Shown: positions 1 through 6,534, counted from the first letter of the stretch. The stretch is 6,776 bases of DNA from Nitrospina sp. (GCA_018665625.1 JABJCF010000235.1:1-6776); one strand, 5' to 3'. A program made the numbers and translations. The notes: generated by a model from the letters alone, not told the origin.

Positions 1-494
1 TCCAATGCTTCTTTTCCATTTTCAGCGCCCGTAATTTTTTCAAAGCCGATTTGTTGAAGCTGTATAGTGCAAATTTCACGTTGAATATCCGAATCCTCCA
101 CAATAAGGATATTTCTAAGCCCACGCTTGAGAATGATTTCTATATTTTCTTTGAGATTGCTCGAAGAAGCTTTTAAAAGATTGTCCATCGCCCCATATTT
201 CATTGCTTCACGGTTTTTATTTTCATCGGTATGCGCCGTCATGAAAATAAACGGGGTGCCATGATACGAGGGGGTTAATTTAATGGTTTTTAATAAATCC
301 AAGCCATCCTCATCTGGCAAATCCCAATCAGATATCACCAGATCAATGGAGTGGTCTTTTAAAATTTTCCGTGCTTCCGCCGCACTGTTGGCGTTATGGA
401 CATTTTCAAACTCCATAGTTGCAAGCTGACTGAGGCAATCCTTCTGCTTCTCCTTAGAGCCCGTAATCACCAGAATTTGTTTATCGTCTTCCAT
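1..494 (-). CDS. Tandem receiver-domain response regulator, 5' part only (runs off the window)
   Basis: Reading leftwards from ATG at 494-492, 164 codons stay open to the window edge, so the C-terminus is missing. Residues 5-122 form a CheY-like receiver: phosphoacceptor D56 in VISDWDLPDEDG, T86 in FMTAH, and K108 in place of the conserved Lys. After a short joint, a second receiver begins at about residue 127 (RNILIVEDSDIQRE) with an intact acidic pair, E133/D134. The first receiver lacks that pair: the matching stretch reads ILVITGS, so Mg binding and phosphorylation there may be weak. The usual K-P is K-A. The start is supported by AAGG (501-504) six bases upstream. The protein should be cytoplasmic and take phosphate from a histidine kinase that is not in the window. 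What follows the second receiver (GGDEF, kinase, phosphatase or nothing) cannot be seen. Family is confident; role unknown. Confidence 0.9.
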   Translation of the reverse strand, partial: MEDDKQILVITGSKEKQKDCLSQLATMEFENVHNANSAAEARKILKDHSIDLVISDWDLPDEDGLDLLKTIKLTPSYHGTPFIFMTAHTDENKNREAMKYGAMDNLLKASSSNLKENIEIILKRGLRNILIVEDSDIQREICTIQLQQIGFEKITGAENGKEAL

Positions 495-794
495 TAAGTG
501 CCTTAACAAATAAAAGGGTTACCTGTCTTTTTCAAACCTTATGCGGAATCTCACCTGTGGATGAAATATCTGCCATATTAGACCCGCTGTCAACCGCTAA
601 TTATTTTCCGGCAGTAAAAGGCAGAGGCCGTCTCGAGGGTGAAACAAGAACCTGCTTATTAAAGGTTAAAATAGATAGTAGGTGGGAAAGATTTTTTTCA
701 GGAAGGGGGTATATAAATGACCCTGAAAGAGGAATTCAAAATCATTGAATTAAGGAATAAATAAATTTACCCGGCCATTTAGTTGCTGGTCTTA
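495..794. other. Intergenic stretch between two receiver genes
   Basis: This 300-bp stretch lies between the stop of the downstream-reading receiver gene (795) and the start of the tandem-receiver gene (494). I see no convincing gene. A 63-codon plus-strand ORF (557-748) lacks a ribosome binding site and resembles no family. A 15-codon ORF (717-764) does follow GGAAGGGGG but is too short to call. The only clear structure is the inverted repeat at 733-751. The stretch must hold the promoter for the tandem-receiver gene unless that gene is read through from 795-1208. I cannot place a convincing one. Confidence 0.6.
733..751. repeat. Perfect 7-bp inverted repeat, AT-rich
   Basis: AATTCAA and TTGAATT flank a 5-base centre. 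It lies about 45 bases beyond the stop of the receiver gene at 795, on that gene's downstream side. A weak transcription-end hairpin is possible, but the stem has a single G:C pair and no T-run follows. It could equally be an operator half-site pair or chance in AT-rich DNA. Confidence 0.35.
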
Positions 795-1208
795 TTAACC
801 TGTTTTTCGCCACTCAATTTTTTTTTTGTAAAACTCCAGACCTTTTTCTACGTGAGACACTAAACTTTTAAAGAAAATAGGTTTCAAAACATATTCCTCG
901 ATGAAACCATGGCTTACCATATTTTTAAATGAATCTTCGTCTACTCCATCAGCCATTAAAATCCGCGATGTTTTAGGACTACACTCTCCCACCAACTTAA
1001 ATAAATCTCCTCCCGTCATTCCACTTCCCAGATTATAATCTGAAATAATGACCGCAAACTCTGAGTTGTTTTTTATAATTTTAATTCCAGCTTCTCCACT
1101 CGATGCTGTGAATAGTTCGATAGGTAAAAGTTTAAGATCTGCGTCAATCAACTCTGAATTTTTTGCATCAGCATCTACAACCAGAACTTTTAAATTTTTG
1201 TCTTTCAT
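795..1208 (-). CDS. Stand-alone receiver-domain (CheY-like) response regulator
   Basis: This 137-residue protein is one receiver domain with no output domain. Two ATGs sit side by side (1211 and 1208). GGAGG at 1214-1218 is only 2 bases from the first but 5 from the second, so I start at 1208. Numbered from there: VLVVDAD gives D12 with A13 in place of the second acidic residue; the phosphoacceptor is D57 in VIISDYNL; the switch Thr/Ser is A86 (ILMADG); K109-P110 are intact. The loop after D57 reads GSGMTGG, one residue longer than the usual PGMSG and without Pro. The GFIEEYVLKP segment resembles receivers of the 'G-x-I-x-x-Y-x-x-K-P' type. Phosphorylation is plausible, but signalling through the Thr/Tyr switch would be altered. 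It is divergent from the MHYT phosphatase gene, which lies across a 322-bp gap, so the two may share a pathway (inference). The partner kinase is unknown. Confidence 0.9.
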   Translation of the reverse strand: MKDKNLKVLVVDADAKNSELIDADLKLLPIELFTASSGEAGIKIIKNNSEFAVIISDYNLGSGMTGGDLFKLVGECSPKTSRILMADGVDEDSFKNMVSHGFIEEYVLKPIFFKSLVSHVEKGLEFYKKKIEWRKTG

Positions 1209-1453
1209 CATAGCCTCCGGTTATTTAAAGCGGATTTATTCTAAAAAACCCCTTATTTAATAGATCGATGAAAGGTGTGAAATATTCGAAGATACTTGCA
1301 GCAGTAGGAAAGATTAAAGTTTTTTTGAAAATTACAAGACAGTTCTCCCGCATTTGAGGGAAGGGAGGCAATAATGTTTTAAATAGGGTGCGCGACAGTT
1401 TTCGTGCCCCAGAAGGGATAATATTTGTCCTTAAATAGATTTGCATTGGTTTA

Positions 1454-1483
1454 TTGTGCTAAAACGGCATTTAATTTTATAAT
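1454..1483 (+). promoter_or_regulatory. Sigma70-like promoter for the MHYT phosphatase gene
   Basis: A perfect TATAAT at 1478-1483 is preceded, after 18 bases, by TTGTGC (1454-1459), which matches only the TTG of the -35 consensus. Transcription would begin near 1490, leaving a leader of about 44 bases before the ATG at 1534. The site is in AT-rich DNA, so a chance -10 match is possible. Position and orientation fit well. Confidence 0.5.
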
Positions 1484-1522
1484 ATTTATAGCAGCAATAA
1501 TTAGACCTCATTTCATGTCTCT

Positions 1523-1526
1523 GGAG
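1523..1526 (+). promoter_or_regulatory. Ribosome binding site (GGAG) for the MHYT phosphatase
   Basis: GGAG lies 7 bases before the ATG at 1534 and supports that start. Confidence 0.7.
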
Positions 1527-1533
1527 TTTTAAA

Positions 1534-3108
1534 ATGTCGCAAATCCAAAATACCTCTGAAGTAATACTTACAGGGACTTATCATTGGGGATTGATGGTTC
1601 TTTCATTGGTGGTGGCAGTTTTAGCCGCATTAACAGCTGTTTATTTAGTGGAGTGCATTAAGGAATGCGACCAGTGCAATAAAAAATATTGGGTATTAAG
1701 TTTGATCTTCACCTTGGGTGGCGGAATTTGGTCAATGCATTTCATAGGAATGCTGGCCTTTAGCCTGCCTCTTCCAATTAGTTATGACCTGAAAATCACA
1801 ATTCTTTCATTAATTATTTCAATAGCTGGCGCTGGTTGCGCCATTTACGCAATTCACGGGAAAGAGTTTAATAAAGAAAGAATTTATTTGGGTTCTTTAG
1901 TTTTAGGTATTGGCATATCGGCAATGCACTACACTGGCATGCAGGCCATGATCATTCCTGCAGTAATGCAATTCGATTATGAATGGGTAGGGTGGTCTAT
2001 TGTTATTGCTATGACTGCATCGTGGGCCGCTCTCGCAGTAATTACTCGCTTTGGAAATCAACCGGAAGTAAAGAGGCTTCCCCTTAAACTAACTAGCTCA
2101 TTTATATTGGGTTTGGGAATAGCCGGTATGCACTACTCTGGAATGAAAGCTATTATATTTGTATCCAGCCACAATCCCGTTACGAGTTTGGCAGCTCAGG
2201 CGAATCAGGGTTTTCTTGCCAGTAGCATATCTGTTGTAACAATTATTATTTTAGGAATAGGAATTTCGGCTTCTCTAGCACAAGCTAGAATAAAGAATCT
2301 AGAAAAAATAAATGTTGAACTTGAACAAAGAGTTTCTGACCGCACAAAGGAGTTAAAAGAAAAAAACTTAGAGTTGGACCAGGCTCTTTCGCAAGCTATT
2401 GAGTATGCTTCTCTCGTTCAAAAAGGGTTTTTGCCAGAGAGTGCCCCATCATTTCAGGGTTACACACTATCAGCCAAATCAACACCTGCTCGATTGGTAG
2501 GCGGTGACTTTTATGATTTCATTCCATTAGGAGAGAACCGACTAGGAATTTTATTGGGAGACGTATCTGGAAAAGGAGTCAATGCCGCTCTTTATATGGC
2601 AAAACTTATCAGTGATTTCCGATCTGTTTCACAAAATTGTAACGAACCTGATCTCATAATGAATGAAATGAATGAACGTCTTTGCCGGAGATCTAAAAAC
2701 GGAATGTTCGCCACCGCCATTTTTTGCCTTCTTGATATGGGAAAGAACTCAATGAGTATTAGCAATGCGGGTCATCCGGGATTACTTATTAAAGAAGAAA
2801 AAAGTGTTATCCATGAAAAAGGGAATGCTCATGGGCCTCCATTAGGCATACTTTCTGAATTCAAATATTCAAAGGAAGAAATATCGCTGAAGTCAGGACA
2901 ATTAATTTTCGCCTATACCGATGGAGTGACAGAGCCAAAAAATTCCCACCATGTGCAATTCGGATTAAAAGGACTGCAAAGTTTTCTATCTCAAAGCGAA
3001 GAAGAGCCAGGCAAGCTAATCGACCACCTAGAGAAAACTATAAAACAATTTGTGAGTTCTCTTGAAGCTCAGGATGATTTAACTTGTTTAGCTTTAAAAG
3101 TTTCATAG
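1534..3108 (+). CDS. MHYT membrane sensor fused to a SpoIIE/RsbU-type PP2C serine phosphatase
   Basis: The 524-residue protein has an N-terminal seven-helix membrane module (helices near 20-40, 53-77, 88-107, 117-140, 151-171, 186-209 and 230-249). It carries three MHYT-type motifs: MHFIGM at 68, MHYTGM at 131 and MHYSGM at 199. MHYT domains have been proposed to sense O2, CO or NO through bound copper. A charged, coiled-coil-like segment (251-290) leads to a PP2C domain of the SpoIIE class (about 293-523). Metal-binding motifs are present: GGDFYDF (D325, D328), GDVSGKG (D343), YTDGVTE (D463) and DDLT (514-517). NAGHPG (411) and GPPLGIL (434) are also typical of this family, so it should be catalytically competent. 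Such phosphatases usually dephosphorylate STAS-type anti-sigma antagonists in partner switches; no such partner lies in the window. Three cysteines (C41, C45, C48) sit in the first loop. The gene is transcribed alone, divergent from the receiver gene and convergent with the reductase. Confidence 0.95.
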   Translation: MSQIQNTSEVILTGTYHWGLMVLSLVVAVLAALTAVYLVECIKECDQCNKKYWVLSLIFTLGGGIWSMHFIGMLAFSLPLPISYDLKITILSLIISIAGAGCAIYAIHGKEFNKERIYLGSLVLGIGISAMHYTGMQAMIIPAVMQFDYEWVGWSIVIAMTASWAALAVITRFGNQPEVKRLPLKLTSSFILGLGIAGMHYSGMKAIIFVSSHNPVTSLAAQANQGFLASSISVVTIIILGIGISASLAQARIKNLEKINVELEQRVSDRTKELKEKNLELDQALSQAIEYASLVQKGFLPESAPSFQGYTLSAKSTPARLVGGDFYDFIPLGENRLGILLGDVSGKGVNAALYMAKLISDFRSVSQNCNEPDLIMNEMNERLCRRSKNGMFATAIFCLLDMGKNSMSISNAGHPGLLIKEEKSVIHEKGNAHGPPLGILSEFKYSKEEISLKSGQLIFAYTDGVTEPKNSHHVQFGLKGLQSFLSQSEEEPGKLIDHLEKTIKQFVSSLEAQDDLTCLALKVS

Positions 3109-3142
3109 GACGGGGGCGGGTAACCAACCGATTGTTGAAATT

Positions 3143-4249
3143 TTAAGATCCATTTTTATAAAATTCAAAATCAGTATATCCCTCCTTCTCAAAGGAAAAC
3201 CATGCACCGATTTCCGCATCGGCCGCCAGCGGCCAACCATTGCGGAACCGTTCCACAAGATCGGGGTTGCTGATAAAAGGCCGTCCAAAAGCGATCAAAT
3301 CCGCATTGCCTTTCTGGATAGCCGTTTCTGCCGTCTCTTGCGTGTATCCACAGTTTCCAATGATCGGCGCAGAAAAAATCTTACGAAATTCATCCAACTT
3401 CATGGGTTCCCCAAGCTCATGAAAACCAAATGCCACGCCATCAAGAACGTGCAAAAAAGCCAGGCCTACCTTATCGAGCTGGCTGGCATAATAGGTGAAG
3501 GCTTCTCGATAGTCTTCAGAACCCATGTCATTATAATTTCCATTGGGGCTGAGCCGCACGCCAACTCGGTTGGCCGGCCAAACTTCAGTAACCGCATTGA
3601 CAACCTCATTAAGAAACCGGAACCGGTTTTCGAGGCTGCCGCCATAACGATCCGTTCGTTGATTGGTTTTTGATTGCAGGAACTCGTCGAGCAGATATCC
3701 GTTGGCACTATGAACCTCCACCCCATCGAAACCCGCTTCTTTAGCTCTTCTTGCAGCCTGCTTATAATCATCGACAATTTGTGGAATCTCATCGGTGTCC
3801 AGCGCTCTGGGTACTTCGGGGTCTTTTTTTCCGTCCGGGGTATGTAAATATTCTGCATTAAGTTTAATTGCCGAGGGAGCTACGGCAGGTTCACCGTTAT
3901 GGAAGGCGCTGTGAGAAGCCCGGCCGCAATGCCACAATTGCAGGAAGATTTTTGACCCATTCGCATGAACCGCATCCGTAACCATTTTCCAGCCCTCTGC
4001 TTGTTCATCGGTGTAGATGCCCGGGGCGTTGACCCAACCCACCGCCTGTTTCGAAATAAAAGTGCCTTCGGTAATGAGAAGCCCCGCCGCCGATCGTTGC
4101 GAATAATATTCAGCCATCAAGGCATTGGGCATTTGGGTAGAACCTGCCCGGGCGCGTGTCATAGGTGCAAGAACAATACGATTTTGCAAAGTGAGGTCAC
4201 CCAACTGGAAGGGACTGAATATTGCGTCTGAATTTATTTTCTGGTTCAT
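3143..4249 (-). CDS. nemA: Old Yellow Enzyme family ene-reductase (N-ethylmaleimide reductase-like)
   Basis: This 368-residue protein is of normal length for the FMN-dependent OYE family and should reduce activated C=C bonds (maleimides, enones, possibly nitrate esters) with NAD(P)H in the cytoplasm. Visible family features in order: the N-terminal strand LQNRIVLAPMTR with T31 at the flavin; LLITEGTFIS (57-66); QLWHCGRASH (104-113); the substrate-binding and catalytic motif HSANGYLLDEFLQ with H180, N183 and Y185; RYGGSLENR (201-209); VRLSP with R232; the phosphate-binding end GNCGYT (298-303) and FGRPFISNPDL (321-331). The domain is a complete TIM barrel with no missing key residue. The ribosome binding site is weak (GGA, 5 bases before the ATG at 4249). 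It follows the broken small gene by 29 bp and may be read from the same transcript. It is convergent with the phosphatase gene, with only 34 bp between stops and no obvious terminator. The gene is noticeably richer in GC than its neighbours. The symbol reflects family similarity; orthology is not proven. Confidence 0.93.
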   Translation of the reverse strand: MNQKINSDAIFSPFQLGDLTLQNRIVLAPMTRARAGSTQMPNALMAEYYSQRSAAGLLITEGTFISKQAVGWVNAPGIYTDEQAEGWKMVTDAVHANGSKIFLQLWHCGRASHSAFHNGEPAVAPSAIKLNAEYLHTPDGKKDPEVPRALDTDEIPQIVDDYKQAARRAKEAGFDGVEVHSANGYLLDEFLQSKTNQRTDRYGGSLENRFRFLNEVVNAVTEVWPANRVGVRLSPNGNYNDMGSEDYREAFTYYASQLDKVGLAFLHVLDGVAFGFHELGEPMKLDEFRKIFSAPIIGNCGYTQETAETAIQKGNADLIAFGRPFISNPDLVERFRNGWPLAADAEIGAWFSFEKEGYTDFEFYKNGS

Positions 4250-4278
4250 AGCGGTCCATTAAAAATATTAAGGAATTA

Positions 4279-4492
4279 TTAAATTATATCAGAGAAAAAG
4301 CCCCGCTCTGCAAAACAGTTGGGACAACCCATCCAGCGGTCGCGAGGATGGTGGAAAAAAATATTTTCAGGAGGTAAGCCAGTCAATTGTTCAAGTGGTG
4401 AAGATTCATCAGGTGAAATAAAACCCGCCAATGCGGAAGAACTAAACTTATAGTCAAGTAGCGACTTGATCCCTTTACTTTATATGAGCCAT
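4279..4492 (-). pseudogene. Small gene of about 70 codons with a one-base frame break near its start
   Basis: A reading frame on the minus strand is open from 4479 to a TAA at 4279-4281 and reads like a real protein: ...FISPDESSPLEQLTGLPPEN..., then RDRWMGCPNCFAERGFF with a CxxC pair. It has no good start of its own. Just upstream, in the next frame, ATG at 4492-4490 follows GAGG (4500-4503) at a perfect 7-base spacing, but that frame stops after five codons (MAHIK). Removing one A from the ATAAAG stretch (around 4479-4484) joins the two into a 70-residue protein beginning MAHISKGIKSLLDYK. The simplest reading is a single-base insertion, either a true mutation or a sequence error. A recoded shift is less likely. 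It lies between the cyclase (50 bp upstream) and the reductase (29 bp downstream), all on the same strand. I do not recognise the family. The single CPNC could bind metal or act as a redox pair. Confidence 0.5.
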
Positions 4493-4499
4493 AATTCAT

Positions 4500-4503
4500 C
4501 CTC
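4500..4503 (-). promoter_or_regulatory. Ribosome binding site (GAGG) of the broken small gene
   Basis: GAGG on the minus strand lies 7 bases before the ATG at 4492-4490. A 5-bp inverted repeat, TAGGT/ACCTA (4506-4522), lies just upstream of it. The site is the main reason for placing the start of the small gene here. Confidence 0.45.
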
Positions 4504-4542
4504 ATTAGGTAAAAGGAACCTAGTCTAAGAGCAAAGATTTTT

Positions 4543-6534
4543 TTATTTAGAGTTTTTTTTATTAGTTACGATATGGCAGGATATTTCGGCCTTAGCTTTT
4601 AAATCACCAACGGCTTTTTTTAACTCCCTTTTGGTCTTTTGAAACTGGAAAAGATCCTCATTTAAATCGTGAGCTCTTAATTCTTTAGATATTAAAACTT
4701 CCCCGCGTTTTGCCAAAGGTTCTAATCGAGCTGCATCGCTCATTGCTGGTCCTTCGGGAGCAAGCTTTCTTAATGTGGGATTGAAAACCAAAGCGCATTC
4801 CCCAAAACTCATTCCGATCCGTGCCTCTATATTTTTAATTTTTAAAATTTCAATCAGTTTCAAGGAAAATTCAATTCCTGAGTTGGGATCTTCAAAACCA
4901 ACAACTATTGCATCTCCCCATGTATTTGCATATTTCCCTAAATGCGGGTCACCAGGAAAGCTTTCCAGCAGGGCTTGGGCTGAAAAGCGTGTAAAGTTGA
5001 TGCTACTTAATTGATCTTCAGCTGATTTTTTTGAGAACCCTGTTAAATCTAGAAAAAGAACTGTCAGCATTTCCTTAATTTGGTGCTCTGGATGGGATAT
5101 TAAAAAGATAGTTTCTTGGAGGCTTTTAATTTGGTTCGATAAGTTTTTGCTATGACCTTTGTATTCTGAGAGCAAATTTTTTCTATCATGAAGTCTTTCC
5201 TTTATATCTGTAAATTCTTTTTGAAATTCTTCATCTGAACGAGAAAATTTGTCATTTACAATAATTCGAACTTTTGCTCCACTACCCTCATCGTTAACGG
5301 ATCTAATATGAAGTTCTATGCCATCATAATCGTCTTGTAACTTTTCAACTATCAATGGGAGCATAGCAAGTTCGATAGGGGATATTCCTTTTTTATACTG
5401 TAATTCAATTTGGGGTTTTTCGGCATAAGCCCGCTCAAAATCCCCTTGGCCATATTCAACTAATTCCTTTCCTTCCCGATCCCAAAATACATTCTCGCAT
5501 ACAATATTTTTTATTTTCCAGCCAGTTTTTTGAACTTCCCATAAAAAAGCACCTGTTAAATCTACACTTTCAAAATTGGCATCAATTAAATTAGCTCGAT
5601 TTAATACCGTATTTCTCAGGATGGATCCGGAAAGAACCACTCTATTTAGGTCGCCTCTCTCTAAAATGGCATTGGTAAGGTCAGCGCCTTTAATTATTGC
5701 TCCGACAAATTTTGAGTCTGTAAGGTAGGTGTTTTTTAAGTTTGCATTGTTAAGATTTGCAAAATTAAAAATGGCTCCATTAAGATCTGCGTGGGAAAGA
5801 TTTGCATTGCTAAGGTTTGCATTAGCGAAAACAGACGCACTGCCAGTTGCACCGCTAAGGTTTGCGTTGGTAAGGTTTGAACAGCGAAAGTCACAATTTA
5901 AAATTATAGCATCGTTAAAGTTCGCACCAGTTAGATCTGAGTCCATAAAAGTCGTATCGCTAAGATAGCATTCACTAAAATCTACACCCTCAAGAGATGT
6001 TTTTCTCAGGTCTACGTTAGTGAGGGAGGTCTTTTTTAAATTAATATTTCCAAAAATAATATTTCTTAAGTCAGCGTTATTAAACCTGACGCTGCGTAAA
6101 TTTGCATCACTTAGATTTGCACCTTTAAGATTTGAACCTGAAAAATCCGTATCGAAAATCTGCGCGCTAGTAAAATTTGTTTCTCGTAGGTTTGATTTGG
6201 TGATATTTGAATTTTTAACTTTAGCTTTACTGAGGTTAGCAAATGAAAGATCTATTCTAAATAACTTTGCAAGCTCAAGATCAGTTTCACTAAGATTAGC
6301 GTCTACTAATTCTGCAAAAGTAAGGTTTGCCTCTCTAAAATTAGCTCCCTTTAGGTTCGCCCCACTGAGATCCGTTTCGCTCAAATTTACTTTACTAAAA
6401 TTCACATTTGGAAAATCCATTTCAGCTAAATCAGTGCCCGAAAGATCAATATCAATTGATCGATTATCTTTCCGCCACTGATTCCAATGTTCTGGGCCAC
6501 GTAAAATATGATTGCGATGCTCTGGATTACTCAT
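4543..6534 (-). CDS. Pentapeptide-repeat protein with C-terminal class III nucleotidyl cyclase domain
   Basis: This 663-residue protein has four parts. Residues 31-335 are pentapeptide repeats (A-D/N-L-x-x) with Leu/Phe/Ile/Val at nearly every fifth residue, predicting a long right-handed quadrilateral beta-helix. Residues 338-440 form a mixed alpha/beta region I do not recognise. Residues 440-478 look like a helical linker. Residues 488-655 are a class III adenylate/guanylate cyclase homology domain. Both metal aspartates are present, D496 in VLFLDLTGFS and D541 in NTWGDAIVVGF, and R603 in SDAARLE fits the conserved Arg. By eye, the base-recognising Lys is N537, the paired Asp is A592 and the transition-state Asn is S599. 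Catalysis is possible but substrate choice is uncertain. There is no signal peptide or membrane helix, so it should be cytoplasmic. The ATG at 6534 has only a weak ribosome binding site (GG in TTTGGTAA). It is the first large gene of a possible leftward unit. Confidence 0.92.
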   Translation of the reverse strand: MSNPEHRNHILRGPEHWNQWRKDNRSIDIDLSGTDLAEMDFPNVNFSKVNLSETDLSGANLKGANFREANLTFAELVDANLSETDLELAKLFRIDLSFANLSKAKVKNSNITKSNLRETNFTSAQIFDTDFSGSNLKGANLSDANLRSVRFNNADLRNIIFGNINLKKTSLTNVDLRKTSLEGVDFSECYLSDTTFMDSDLTGANFNDAIILNCDFRCSNLTNANLSGATGSASVFANANLSNANLSHADLNGAIFNFANLNNANLKNTYLTDSKFVGAIIKGADLTNAILERGDLNRVVLSGSILRNTVLNRANLIDANFESVDLTGAFLWEVQKTGWKIKNIVCENVFWDREGKELVEYGQGDFERAYAEKPQIELQYKKGISPIELAMLPLIVEKLQDDYDGIELHIRSVNDEGSGAKVRIIVNDKFSRSDEEFQKEFTDIKERLHDRKNLLSEYKGHSKNLSNQIKSLQETIFLISHPEHQIKEMLTVLFLDLTGFSKKSAEDQLSSINFTRFSAQALLESFPGDPHLGKYANTWGDAIVVGFEDPNSGIEFSLKLIEILKIKNIEARIGMSFGECALVFNPTLRKLAPEGPAMSDAARLEPLAKRGEVLISKELRAHDLNEDLFQFQKTKRELKKAVGDLKAKAEISCHIVTNKKNSK
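4570..5073 (-). other. Class III cyclase homology domain within the pentapeptide-repeat protein
   Basis: Residues 488-655 of the protein. Order of motifs: VLFLDLTGFS (first metal Asp), KYANTWGDAIVVGF (second metal Asp), ARIGMSFGE (usual GIHxG with Ser for His), and EGPAMSDAARLEPLA (usual GxxVNxAARLE with Met and Ser for Val and Asn), then GEVLISKEL. The fold signature is clear. The substrate-specificity positions do not match the classical adenylate or guanylate cyclase sets. Confidence 0.85.
5530..6444 (-). repeat. About 61 tandem pentapeptide repeats in unbroken register
   Basis: At the DNA level this is a diverged 15-base periodicity. At the protein level the central hydrophobic residue falls at positions 31, 36, 41 and so on to 331 without a phase change. 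The one weak position is G231 (in SGATGSASVF). No two units are identical over long stretches, so this is an old repeat and not a recent tandem expansion. The periodicity also creates long spurious plus-strand ORFs at 5729-5968 and 6020-6481. Confidence 0.9.

Larger units (their letters stand above)
1212..1533. other. Divergent intergenic region
   Basis: This region separates the leftward receiver gene from the rightward MHYT phosphatase gene and should hold promoters for both. The right half contains a sigma70-like promoter (1454-1483). For the left gene only its Shine-Dalgarno (1214-1218) is clear; the AT-rich upstream DNA offers no -10/-35 pair I trust. A 73-codon minus-strand ORF (1225-1446) overlaps this region, but it has no ribosome binding site and no recognisable domain, so I do not call it. 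No strong hairpin or terminator is visible. Confidence 0.6.

Noticed and set aside
507..535. TTGAAA (minus strand, 530-535) with TATTTG 17 bases on, as a promoter for the tandem-receiver gene
   Set aside because: Transcription would start near 500, inside or past the AAGG ribosome site (501-504), and the -10 is poor.
557..748. 63-codon plus-strand ORF between the two receiver genes
   Set aside because: It has no ribosome binding site, low-complexity composition and no resemblance to a known domain. It is the length expected by chance.
1225..1446. 73-codon minus-strand ORF upstream of the receiver gene
   Set aside because: There is no Shine-Dalgarno and no domain. It fills the promoter region of two divergent genes, so it is most likely chance.
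3109..3142. Bidirectional terminator between the convergent phosphatase and reductase genes
   Set aside because: The 34 bases contain a G-run but no stem of useful length followed by a T-run on either strand.
3466..3858. 130-codon minus-strand ORF inside the reductase gene
   Set aside because: It is a shadow frame of a complete, motif-rich enzyme gene.
6020..6481. 153-codon plus-strand ORF opposite the pentapeptide repeats (also 5729-5968)
   Set aside because: The repetitive LRFAPLRF-type translation is the mirror of the 15-base repeat period in the real gene. There is no independent start signal.
4543..6534. A Pycsar-type antiphage system built on the cyclase
   Set aside because: No cyclic-nucleotide-binding effector (TIR, membrane or nuclease type) is encoded next to it, and the pentapeptide architecture differs from known PycC proteins.
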